Source: Bacteroidales bacterium (lineage in GTDB: Bacteria; Bacteroidota; Bacteroidia; Bacteroidales; P3). From it: DNA of 64,000 nt. The stretch covers positions 42,355 through 106,354 of the forward strand of contig JAISTG010000013.1 in assembly GCA_031272705.1 (NCBI GenBank), in the 5' to 3' direction. Under the pieces are notes generated by a model. The model saw only the letters and a program-made list of their open reading frames with translations. It was not told the DNA's origin and did not search any database. The first letter of the stretch is position 1. The number at the start of each line of letters is the position of its first letter. Below are positions 52,056-59,129 of the stretch, one piece after another. Position numbers and translations under genes: made by a program.

Positions 52056-53333
52056 ATGACAGATTACGACATCATTATAGCAGGAGGCGGTAGCAGCGGC
52101 ATAATGGCTTGTATTGCAGCCATAAAACATGGAAAACGAGTATTGCTTGTTGAAAAAATGCCTCAACTCTGCTTAAAACTGCGTATCAGTGGCAAAGGAC
52201 GTGGCAATATATCCAACACCGCTGATATTAAGACCTTTATGCAACATACAGGAAGCGAACCACGTTTTCTTTACCCTTCGTTTAACACATTCTTTACAAA
52301 GGATTTACGGCTTCTTCTCTCGAATCTGGGATTAGAAACCAAAGAAGAACGCGGCGGACGTATATTCCCTATAAGTGAAAAGGCACAGGATGTGTTTCTT
52401 ACATTAGTTAAGCATATTGAAACTTCGCCTTACTGCACAATAATAAAGAATCATAAACTGCAATCCGTTATTTATCAAGATGATATGATTGTTGGCGTAC
52501 GTCTTTTGAAGGGAAACAAAGACGAAAAGCCTATAGAATATCGTTCAAATGCCGTTGTGCTGGCTCTTGGTGGCTTGTCGTACCCGCAAACCGGCTCTTG
52601 CGGAGACTGGATTGAAATAATGAAATCGCTGAATATAAATATAGTAGAACCTGTTCCTGCATTAGTTGGATTGTGTTGCGATAATGCAGCATTTGAACAT
52701 CATTTTACCGAGCCGTTCCTTATTAAAAACGCTGCTGTTATTGCATTTGATGCCAACGAACGCAAACTTTACGAGATTCAGGGTGAGATTGAATTCAGGT
52801 CTTTTGGAGTTTCGGGTGCGGCTGTGCTTACTTTGAGCCGTCAAATTGCACGAAAAATTGCTGCAAATGAAAGCATTACGATAACCATTGACTTAAAGCC
52901 AAGTGTGGAACAAAAAAAGATTGATGAAGAATTGCGACAGGCGTTTCATATGAGAGGCAAAGAGCAGATACAAAGCGTATTACGACAGTTCTTACCTGCG
53001 GTTTTAGTTTCGTTTTTCCTTGATTTCAGCGGAATAAAAGGTCATAAACGGGCTGCCGACATTACTTCCGATGAACGTAAAAGCATAATTAAATTCATTA
53101 AATCCTTGAAACTGAATGTTGTTGGTACGGAAGGCTGGCATAGAGCCGTTATTACGCAAGGCGGAATATCCTTGCGTGAAGTCAATCCAAAAACCTTGCA
53201 AATTAAAAGTAAAAAAGGATTGTACGTATGCGGCGAAATGCTTGACCTTGACGCAGATACCGGAGGTTATAATCTTCAAATAGCGTTCTCAACAGGCTAT
53301 TTGGCAGGGCAATCCGCCGCATCGCAAATCTAA
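52056..53333 (+). CDS. HI0933/BaiN-type FAD-dependent oxidoreductase
   Basis: A 425-aa flavoprotein. The Rossmann motif is IIIAGGGSSGIMACIAA, with VLLVEKMPQLCLKLRISGKGRGNISN, a signature of the HI0933 family, then GGRIFPISEKAQDV. The middle insertion domain covers about residues 190-350, and the FAD-closing motif is GLYVCGEMLDLDADTGGYNLQIAFSTG near the end. Some relatives act on bile acids (BaiN) but the native substrate of this group is mostly unknown. Its own promoter is present; the end overlaps OsmC by 4 bp (convergent). Confidence 0.88.
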   Translation: MTDYDIIIAGGGSSGIMACIAAIKHGKRVLLVEKMPQLCLKLRISGKGRGNISNTADIKTFMQHTGSEPRFLYPSFNTFFTKDLRLLLSNLGLETKEERGGRIFPISEKAQDVFLTLVKHIETSPYCTIIKNHKLQSVIYQDDMIVGVRLLKGNKDEKPIEYRSNAVVLALGGLSYPQTGSCGDWIEIMKSLNINIVEPVPALVGLCCDNAAFEHHFTEPFLIKNAAVIAFDANERKLYEIQGEIEFRSFGVSGAAVLTLSRQIARKIAANESITITIDLKPSVEQKKIDEELRQAFHMRGKEQIQSVLRQFLPAVLVSFFLDFSGIKGHKRAADITSDERKSIIKFIKSLKLNVVGTEGWHRAVITQGGISLREVNPKTLQIKSKKGLYVCGEMLDLDADTGGYNLQIAFSTGYLAGQSAASQI

Positions 53334-53716
53334 CTCCTTACAATGGCGTAATCAAATGCTATTTTAGGGTTTAGATGTTTCTTTACCTTACACGCTTTCA
53401 CCGAATTAAGCAATCCGTTTTCAAGTTCCTGCGGAAAATTTCCACCAACGAAAATGTTGGTATGAACTTTTGTTAAATTGCTTTGGTCATTGAAATCAAA
53501 CGAAATTTCCAATCGCTTATCTGCAACGGTAATTCCGTGTTTTTCAATGAATAAACGAGCAAACAATCCTTCGCAACAACTCAACGAAGTGAGCAAAAGT
53601 TGGAACGGATTCAGGGCTGTATTTTCGCCACCTGCGTTTTCGACAAGGTCTGTTTTAACTTCAAATCCCTCAAAATGAGCGATTACCTTCGCCTTTCCTT
53701 CAAATGTTATTTTCAT
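53330..53716 (-). CDS. OsmC/Ohr-family protein
   Basis: A 128-aa protein with the OsmC fold: ENTALNPFQLLLTSLSCCEGLFARLF carries the motif around the second conserved Cys, and the first Cys position appears occupied differently (two adjacent Cys, SCCEG). Members reduce organic peroxides, but the YhfA-like subgroup, which this most resembles, has no proven activity. The Mu-like prophage is inserted about 30 bp upstream of its start, so the native promoter has probably been displaced. Confidence 0.82.
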   Translation of the reverse strand: MKITFEGKAKVIAHFEGFEVKTDLVENAGGENTALNPFQLLLTSLSCCEGLFARLFIEKHGITVADKRLEISFDFNDQSNLTKVHTNIFVGGNFPQELENGLLNSVKACKVKKHLNPKIAFDYAIVRS

Positions 53717-53756
53717 TTCTAATTATATATTTATGTTGTTATTTGTTATATAATCT

Positions 53757-53800
53757 TCAAAACAAAAAGTACATTTTTTCAAAACAAAAAGTACATTTTT
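53757..53800. repeat. Two tandem 22-bp repeats at the prophage end, probable transposase-binding sites
   Basis: TCAAAACAAAAAGTACATTTTT occurs at 53757 and again at 53779, head to tail; a third weaker match may begin at 53801. Mu ends carry multiple 22-bp MuA-binding sites, so this fits in spacing and position. This sequence lies between the OsmC start and the last early phage gene. Confidence 0.75.
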
Positions 53801-53838
53801 TCACACACTTTTCAATGTCATTTAATAGACATTTATTT

Positions 53839-53873
53839 GGTAAAAAAGAGGGCTTTTTGCCCTCTTTTTTACC
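53839..53873 (-). terminator. Terminator of the phage early operon
   Basis: A perfect 15-bp stem GGTAAAAAAGAGGGC / GCCCTCTTTTTTACC with a 5-nt loop overlaps the end of the last early gene. It has T-runs on both strands and would shield the chromosome from phage transcription and the reverse. Confidence 0.9.
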
Positions 53874-54138
53874 ATTCATCATCTTCAAAGAACTTTAATT
53901 TTTTTCCGTCTCTTTCTTCTATCCCTTTTTCTAAGGCTTCAATTCTGCTATTCAAATTACCTTCTGCCAAAACATTATTGATATAATGTTGATAGTTAAT
54001 AAAGTATTGATTTTTGATATACTTTCTCCAAACTCCAGCATACGTTGTAAAATATGGTCTATAATATTTTTTTGTAATGGTTTGTATTTCTAAACATTTT
54101 TTCAAATAATTCAACTTTCTTATACTTAATTTATCCAT
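53869..54138 (-). CDS. Phage early protein, unknown (89 aa)
   Basis: A basic, helical 89-aa protein (MDKLSIRKLNYLKKCLEIQ, later NLNSRIEALEKGIEERDGKK) with a short coiled coil near the C-terminus. No family recognised. It is the last gene of the leftward early operon; its stop is inside the terminator stem. Confidence 0.5.
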   Translation of the reverse strand: MDKLSIRKLNYLKKCLEIQTITKKYYRPYFTTYAGVWRKYIKNQYFINYQHYINNVLAEGNLNSRIEALEKGIEERDGKKLKFFEDDEW

Positions 54139-54151
54139 AATCTAATTTTTT

Positions 54152-54502
54152 TTATTCTACTAATATATTATTTATCCTTTTATTTACATTTGACATATAT
54201 ACGTTTTGAATTTTTGACGCGACTATAAAATTCACACCTGATTGAAATGGCGTAAAATTTTGATTAGCACTTGTTATCAACGTATATATTGCATACGCTT
54301 GAATAGCATTCAATGTAAATGAATGCGTTTTGTCTGTATTCCAAATATGCTTAAATGACGTCAGGAGAAACTCCTCCAACGTCTCCATCACAACGAGGTC
54401 TCTAAAAGATATAGGCTCAATCGTTGCATACGCATGACGTAAGCCCTCAACAAACTCTCTATATTCAAAATCACTTAATTTTATTTTAACCTTTATTTTC
54501 AT
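54152..54502 (-). CDS. Phage early protein, unknown (116 aa)
   Basis: A 116-aa protein beginning MKIKVKIKLSDFEYREFVEGLRH; helix-rich with a conserved-looking TLNAIQAYAIYTLI segment. No family recognised. It sits 2 bp after the preceding gene in a tightly packed operon, so it is probably real. Confidence 0.5.
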   Translation of the reverse strand: MKIKVKIKLSDFEYREFVEGLRHAYATIEPISFRDLVVMETLEEFLLTSFKHIWNTDKTHSFTLNAIQAYAIYTLITSANQNFTPFQSGVNFIVASKIQNVYMSNVNKRINNILVE

Positions 54503-54504
54503 AA

Positions 54505-54744
54505 CTAAAATGGTAATTTTTGATTATTTATAAATTGCTGAGCAAAAAATCTAAATCTATTTAAATTATGCTTTTTGCAATGTTTGCTGCGATAATTCCA
54601 CCAATAGCAACCTTGGCAACATCTTACTTTTTTTGCTTTAATATCCTTAAATATAAAGTCATCCGACCCTGACATATAAGGGTCGCTATAATGGTTATAG
54701 CATGTGATATATCTGCTTTTTATTTTTATTTTCATTTTATTCAT
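54505..54744 (-). CDS. Phage early Cys-rich small protein (79 aa)
   Basis: A basic 79-aa protein with a cluster VRCCQGCYWWNYRSKHCKKHN (C-C-x2-C..H-C..H), which could bind zinc. It overlaps the preceding gene by 4 bp (ATGA). No family recognised. Confidence 0.5.
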   Translation of the reverse strand: MNKMKIKIKSRYITCYNHYSDPYMSGSDDFIFKDIKAKKVRCCQGCYWWNYRSKHCKKHNLNRFRFFAQQFINNQKLPF

Positions 54745-54956
54745 AATTTTATCTCGTTTAAATCAAAGACTCGTACATGACTAATCTCTTCCAAATAAGA
54801 GATGTCTATTGTTTCTACTTGTCTATAATCTGCCTTCAAACCTCGCAGCCGATCGCGTTGATAGGTTACGCTATCTTTTACGTTACTTATGTCCTCATAA
54901 GTGGTAAATAGGTGCAGACCTGCTTCATTATAACCTGTAAATTTTATTACTCTCAT
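54741..54956 (-). CDS. Phage early protein, unknown (71 aa)
   Basis: A 71-aa protein starting MRVIKFTGYNEAGLHLFTTY. No recognised domain. Coupled to the next gene by a 4-bp overlap; 24 bp separate it from the preceding gene. Confidence 0.5.
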   Translation of the reverse strand: MRVIKFTGYNEAGLHLFTTYEDISNVKDSVTYQRDRLRGLKADYRQVETIDISYLEEISHVRVFDLNEIKL

Positions 54957-54980
54957 TTTATTTTAGATTTTAGATTGCTT

Positions 54981-55406
54981 TTAATTATTCCATAATTCTG
55001 CGTTTAAGTAAGTTTCTGCATACTTTTTACGTGTTCCGGCAGGAATGCTTAAAAAGTACTTTTGGATGTAAAAATAAGCCTTTAATTGCTCTGCTTTTGA
55101 CATTTTTTGCCACTTCGCCATCGTTCGTTTTTTGGAAGAGTTAAGCCTGTCATCATACCTGTTCCAAAACATCTCAAAAGTTACTTCTTTGTCTGTAAAA
55201 ATTAGCCCGGACTTTTTTTGTTGAAGTTCCGCAATTACAGCAATGGTTTTTGGCAACCATTGCAAAAACCTGTGATGTTGCTCGGAATTGAGTTCCGCCC
55301 CTGTTAAATCTGCTTTAATAAGCAGTTCCGTGACTGCATCATATTCAAGGATTATTTCTCCCTTGAATTTTTGACCTGTCGCAATTATTGTTCTTATTGC
55401 TCGCAT
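54981..55406 (-). CDS. Phage early protein, possible replication/regulatory (141 aa)
   Basis: A 141-aa protein. Its C-terminal half (VTFEMFWNRYDDRLNSSKK, MAKWQKMSKAEQLKAYFYIQ, then TRKKYAETYLNAELW) resembles the C-terminal segment common in phage replication-type proteins of the 'F-W-x-x-Y...W-x-x-L/M-s-x-x-E/q...Y...T-Y/F-L' pattern. The match is by eye, so function is not assigned. It overlaps the upstream gene by 13 bp. Confidence 0.5.
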   Translation of the reverse strand: MRAIRTIIATGQKFKGEIILEYDAVTELLIKADLTGAELNSEQHHRFLQWLPKTIAVIAELQQKKSGLIFTDKEVTFEMFWNRYDDRLNSSKKRTMAKWQKMSKAEQLKAYFYIQKYFLSIPAGTRKKYAETYLNAELWNN

Positions 55407-55819
55407 TTTTTTTCTTTATGATATTTTATTTTTTTTACTAACTTAAACCCTGTTTTATTTTTTCTAGTATTTTTTAGCATATTTATTATATGTGAGTATG
55501 AATAATTTGTATGATTATAATCATTTAAATATTTTTTTACATTATTCCCATTTATCAGTATAATTTCTTCTCCGTTATTATCATTTATTAATATGTATAC
55601 TTTAGTTGGGTCATATCTATTTATATTTAATGAACCAAGCCCTTTTTTATATAGTTTTTTTTGGCTTTTTGAAATTTTTTTATTTGCACTTTTAGTATGC
55701 TTGACCCCTAACGCAAGCCCTTTTGTTCCGGGCAGCAATCTTCCGTAACTATCGCGAAGCACCTTTGGTTCCGTTCGCTCACATGTTTTTGCTAATCTCT
55801 CAAAATAATCGTATTCCAT
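55394..55819 (-). CDS. Phage early basic protein, unknown (141 aa)
   Basis: A Lys/Asn-rich 141-aa protein. The segment KGLALGVKHTKSANKKISKS is very basic; the C-terminal part (TKVYILINDNNGEEIILING, then HIINMLKNTRKNKTGFKLVKK) is somewhat like NUMOD-type DNA-binding modules, but too weak to claim. It begins 16 bp downstream of the first tRNA-like element. Codon use is more AT-rich than that of its neighbours. Confidence 0.5.
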   Translation of the reverse strand: MEYDYFERLAKTCERTEPKVLRDSYGRLLPGTKGLALGVKHTKSANKKISKSQKKLYKKGLGSLNINRYDPTKVYILINDNNGEEIILINGNNVKKYLNDYNHTNYSYSHIINMLKNTRKNKTGFKLVKKIKYHKEKKCEQ

Positions 55820-55835
55820 TGCTATTTTATTTTTT

Positions 55836-55926
55836 TGGAAAGAGAGAGGGATTTGAACCCTCGCCTACATTTAATCCCGCACGTATTCGTGCGTTAGTGC
55901 CAACAGGCTTCCGTTATTTCTCTTTC
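55836..55926 (-). ncRNA. tRNA-like element 1 in the phage early operon
   Basis: Read leftward, an 8-bp acceptor (GAAAGAGA / TCTCTTTC) and a perfect T arm (GAGGG-TTCAAAT-CCCTC with the universal TTCAA loop) are present, ending in CCA. The middle does not fold as D and anticodon arms: it holds a GCCT/AGGC pairing that encloses a CGCACG-AATA-CGTGCG hairpin, and no U-turn anticodon loop is visible. It may be a mimic, a decayed tRNA or an unusual class II tRNA. Confidence 0.45.
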
Positions 55927-55950
55927 TTTGGTCTTAGACAACCCTTTTTT

Positions 55951-56022
55951 TGGAGCAGAGCGAGGAGTTGAACCTCGCAGCAATCGTACGTCTTTGCCGT
56001 GCTTAATATACCCATTCTGCTC
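55951..56022 (-). ncRNA. tRNA-like element 2 in the phage early operon
   Basis: Read leftward, a perfect 7-bp acceptor (GAGCAGA / TCTGCTC) and T arm (CGAGG-TTCAACT-CCTCG) flank a middle with a 6-bp stem CGGCAA / TTGCTG but a 10-nt rather than 7-nt loop (AGACGTACGA). The total is 72 nt. Only 24 bp separate it from element 1. A canonical anticodon cannot be assigned. The 129 bp upstream (56023-56151) hold only a weak ACTCC/GGAGT hairpin. Confidence 0.45.
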
Positions 56023-56151
56023 TTTTGATTATTAAATTTTAATGTTTTAGACTCCTTTAATTTTGGAGTTGTTTCAAAAAAGACAGGGGAGACGAGTAAA
56101 ACCAATGCGTAAAGGTATTTAGTACAACAAAACTCCCCATGTCTCAATTTT

Positions 56152-56835
56152 TTATTTTTCATCAGTTTTTACATCTGCCGCAGACATTGATAGCGGTATA
56201 CTCTGCTCTTTGCCATTTTTGTCTTTGTAAGAGACAGATATATATTTGCAACTATTTATAGGCTTGTAAGCGTCACGGATTATTTTTAATCCTTCGCTAA
56301 AGCCTTTATTTGCGATTTTCGCTTCCAATTTCTGCAACTCAATAATTCTATTCGGCTTTAAATTACCAAATTTGTCTTGTCGCAAAAGATTGTTAATTAC
56401 CTCCATCAAATTACCTGTTTCCTCGTCTTTTACAAGAGATTTAAGATATTCCTTTATTTTTTCTATCCCTACAGTAATCGTGTCATCATAATGATCAATG
56501 ATTCTATGACCAATTATGATTGACTTCTTACCATCGCCGGTAGAAAAAGTATGAGAACGCTGACCTTCCTTTACTCCAAAGATTTCTGCTTTCAAATCAA
56601 GCACAGTCGCAAAATCATCAAAGATTTTTGCTTTTTGCTCAATCATAATGTTGCTTAACTCTTGCATTGCGTCAAACACGCGTGTAACTGTTGAATCAAC
56701 GAGGTCTTTATAAGTTTCTCGTTGTGTTTGCAGATAAGCCTCACGCTCTTTCTCTAACTTTAATTTCTTAAATTGCTCAAACTCACGAGCCTCGTCCTGT
56801 GTCATCTCAATAACTTCTTTTTTTGTTTTTTTCAT
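56152..56835 (-). CDS. DUF3164-family phage protein
   Basis: A 227-aa protein characteristic of Mu-like phages. It has an N-terminal coiled coil (EAREFEQFKKLKLEKEREAY), then ELSNIMIEQKAKIFDDFATVL, a beta segment around RSHTFSTGDGKKSIIIGHR and the family-type ITVGIEKIKEYLKSLVKDE with LLRQDKFGNLKPNRIIELQKL. Members are encoded in the early region and have no proven function. It lies 12 bp after the GemA-like gene in the early operon. Confidence 0.82.
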   Translation of the reverse strand: MKKTKKEVIEMTQDEAREFEQFKKLKLEKEREAYLQTQRETYKDLVDSTVTRVFDAMQELSNIMIEQKAKIFDDFATVLDLKAEIFGVKEGQRSHTFSTGDGKKSIIIGHRIIDHYDDTITVGIEKIKEYLKSLVKDEETGNLMEVINNLLRQDKFGNLKPNRIIELQKLEAKIANKGFSEGLKIIRDAYKPINSCKYISVSYKDKNGKEQSIPLSMSAADVKTDEK

Positions 56836-56847
56836 TACTTTGTAATT

Positions 56848-57567
56848 TTATATGTTACCTACTAATTTTATTTCATTATTTTTTATTGCTTCCAACCAAG
56901 CATTCTCTATCGCGTCAGCGATAGTCAGCTTGCCTGTCTGTTCTTCAATCACATCTTCTGTTGCAGCCTGCGTTCTGTTGTATTTACAGAACGTGTTGTA
57001 AATAGCTGTCAGTTTCGTTTTGCTGATTTTGTTGAAAGCATTCTCCCCTGCTGCCCGGCAAGCCAGCGCCTTTATATATTCTATTTCGCTCGGCTTTCCG
57101 TTATTCCGCAGCCACTTATCTATTGCAGCAATTACACGCTTTCTCAACTTATCCATCTCATTATATTGAGGAGAGGTTAATCGTTGCAAATATTCGCAGC
57201 ATTCAATCAATTGGATACAACTTAACTGCTTTGTGCTTGTGACTTTATATTGATAAAGAATGTCTGCTTTATCATCGCCATTCATTCCTAATTTTGAAAG
57301 CAAAGTATGGAAACGCTTGATTAAGCGTAATTGCTCTGCTTCCATAAATGTTCTTTTCATTTTATTTTCTCCTATTTTTTTGATAAATATTCCTGTTTTT
57401 TTGTCCCTGCGAGCGTTTGCTGTGCAAGGAATACTGCCGCATTCCAAGTTATTAAAGCAACATCCGCCGCAATTTGTAGGTCTGTCGCTCGCCTTAAATA
57501 CCGCAGTAAATTTATTTAAGATTACTTCGTTCTGGTCTTCGCTTATTACTAAATTTTTATTACTCAT
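56848..57567 (-). CDS. GemA-like (Mu gp16, DUF1018) regulatory protein with N-terminal Cys cluster
   Basis: A 239-aa protein. Residues about 33-50 contain C-x2-CC..C..C (PTNCGGCCFNNLECGSIPC), a likely zinc-binding element. Residues about 75-150 resemble GemA/DUF1018: FMEAEQLRLIKRFHTLLSKLGM, then CIQLIECCEYLQRL. In Mu, GemA affects host gene expression and DNA supercoiling; applying that here is inference. The join between the Cys cluster and GemA-like part may be a Bacteroidota-specific fusion. Spacing to neighbours is 12 bp on both sides. Confidence 0.62.
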   Translation of the reverse strand: MSNKNLVISEDQNEVILNKFTAVFKASDRPTNCGGCCFNNLECGSIPCTANARRDKKTGIFIKKIGENKMKRTFMEAEQLRLIKRFHTLLSKLGMNGDDKADILYQYKVTSTKQLSCIQLIECCEYLQRLTSPQYNEMDKLRKRVIAAIDKWLRNNGKPSEIEYIKALACRAAGENAFNKISKTKLTAIYNTFCKYNRTQAATEDVIEEQTGKLTIADAIENAWLEAIKNNEIKLVGNI

Positions 57568-57579
57568 ATGTTTATATGT

Positions 57580-58221
57580 TTATTTATTCATTAAATTCTC
57601 TAATTTAACTCCCCAATATTCTTCTGCTTTTTCTTTACTAATTATAATTGGTTTTCCACCACCAAAGCGTCCAACCGGGAAAGCACAAAATCCTTCCACT
57701 CTTATTGCAATATTTGCATCTCGCCATATTCTTCGTGCAACACGTCCTTCAGGTACTCTTCCCTCTACATGAGATATGTAGATAAACAGTTTATCTTTAA
57801 ATATTGTTTTTATTTTTTTGTAATCTGCAAAGGTCAGTTCCGCAAACTGCACACTGTCAAGAAATATAATGTCCGGGCTTTTTTTATGTGAAAGTCTTTT
57901 TATCATCGCTTCCGTGTCTTCTTTTTCAAGCAGTATCATTTTGCCTCCAACTTCAAGCATATTTTCTCGCTTCATTGCGTTTTGAATAGATAGACTTAAC
58001 CCCTCTTCCACGCTATTATAAGCCACACGCTTATATTGAGTAAGATATTTTGCCAGCTTCATAGCAAAAGAAGTCTTGCCATTTTTTGGAGCACCATAAA
58101 TAAACCACGAGCCTGACAGTTCGGGTGTGCCGATAGCCGCCTTCCACTGACCTTCCACCTCAATGGTTTTGAACCTTGTGTTAATGACGTTTTTAATTGA
58201 ATATGCTTTTTTAACCGACAT
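57580..58221 (-). CDS. Phage RecA-like/P-loop ATPase
   Basis: A 213-aa protein with a RecA-fold core: Walker A FIYGAPKNGKTSFAMKLA (about residues 40-55), Walker B PDIIFLDSVQFAEL (about 115) and the sensor-like KLFIYISHVEGRVPEG. A short C-terminal segment (WGVKLENLMNK) ends it. Similar small ATPases accompany MuA/MuB in Bacteroidota Mu-like phages; a role in replication or transposition complex handling is likely but unproven. It follows muB by 11 bp. Confidence 0.72.
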   Translation of the reverse strand: MSVKKAYSIKNVINTRFKTIEVEGQWKAAIGTPELSGSWFIYGAPKNGKTSFAMKLAKYLTQYKRVAYNSVEEGLSLSIQNAMKRENMLEVGGKMILLEKEDTEAMIKRLSHKKSPDIIFLDSVQFAELTFADYKKIKTIFKDKLFIYISHVEGRVPEGRVARRIWRDANIAIRVEGFCAFPVGRFGGGKPIIISKEKAEEYWGVKLENLMNK

Positions 58222-58232
58222 TGAATTATTGA

Positions 58233-59117
58233 TTAATTTATGTTTATAGCTTTATATATACGTCTTAATGAAGGCAAATAATCATCCCCCCTTGTACTAT
58301 TTATAATTTTATTCATATCTATATCTTTTGCCTGAGCGTTTGCTTTTATAATCATTGCAGCCGTTGCTAAAAGCATTTTTTCCTTTTCCGCTTTTGCTTC
58401 CGGCAATAACTTAATTGTTCTGCTGCCAAAACGTGTATATGTTTCTTCGTAGCCTACTTTGTCTGCATTTATCATGCGGCTTATTTTTTGCTTTAACCCG
58501 TTTGCCCCCATCATATACCATCCGCAGGCATTCTCTGTTGCATTCCAAAGTGCTTTTATTTCTAAAAACGCCTCGTAAGTCAAATCTCCTGCTTCATCCA
58601 AAATGATAAAAGGCTTATCCAAAGTCTTTATATAGTATGCTAAGTCATTATAAACTTCCGCATACCTGCCCTTGCTCTCAGTTCCAAATGACTGTGCTAT
58701 ATGACGTATAAGAGCAAACTTTGTCTTCACCTGCGAGCAATCAATATAAACAACGTTCCTGTTGTTTTTTTGATACCACATCGCCGTGTAAGTCTTTCCA
58801 ATGTCGGATTTATCACAAAACAGGGAACTTTGGCTTCGCTCCTGGCATAAGGTCATCTGCTCTTTTATAAAAGCAAACACAGGCGTATTTGCTGGTTGCC
58901 ATTGCGGTGCATTAGAAAGAGTAATGTCAAGCATCCTTGCAAGGCTTATCCACTTTGCATCGCTTATGACTCTGTCTAATTCCCCTTTGAGTATACGGCT
59001 CAACTGACTTGGACTTGTACATATACTTACTGCGAACTTGCTATCGCTACCTGCGAAGTTCTTGCGTCTTTCCCGCAAGCCTTCGACTACTTTTTGTTTT
59101 AATTCATTGGTTATCAT
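58233..59117 (-). CDS. MuB-like transposition ATPase
   Basis: A 294-aa AAA ATPase. The N-terminal HTH (KFAVSICTSPSQLSRILKGEL, residues about 25-50) matches the MuB N-terminal domain. The P-loop is the degenerate CDKSDIGKTYTAMWY (about 103-118), Walker B is FIILDEAGDLTYEAF. The C-terminal helical segment LPSLRRIYKAI ends it. MuB binds DNA in an ATP-dependent manner and delivers target DNA to MuA. It starts 12 bp after the MuA stop. Confidence 0.88.
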   Translation of the reverse strand: MITNELKQKVVEGLRERRKNFAGSDSKFAVSICTSPSQLSRILKGELDRVISDAKWISLARMLDITLSNAPQWQPANTPVFAFIKEQMTLCQERSQSSLFCDKSDIGKTYTAMWYQKNNRNVVYIDCSQVKTKFALIRHIAQSFGTESKGRYAEVYNDLAYYIKTLDKPFIILDEAGDLTYEAFLEIKALWNATENACGWYMMGANGLKQKISRMINADKVGYEETYTRFGSRTIKLLPEAKAEKEKMLLATAAMIIKANAQAKDIDMNKIINSTRGDDYLPSLRRIYKAININ

Positions 59118-59129
59118 ATTATATATATT

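Noticed and set aside
55723..55971. Plus-strand ORF containing GFEPSP
   Set aside because: This is the classic false ORF from reading a tRNA T arm on the wrong strand; it points to the tRNA-like elements instead.
55836..56022. Two ordinary tRNA genes
   Set aside because: Acceptor and T arms fit, but no 7-nt anticodon loop with U at position 33 could be folded, so they are listed as tRNA-like only.
55914..56162. An 82-codon ORF on the minus strand starting MKNKKLRHGEF
   Set aside because: Its second half runs across tRNA-like element 2; the reading is the sort produced by translating RNA genes, and no family is recognised.
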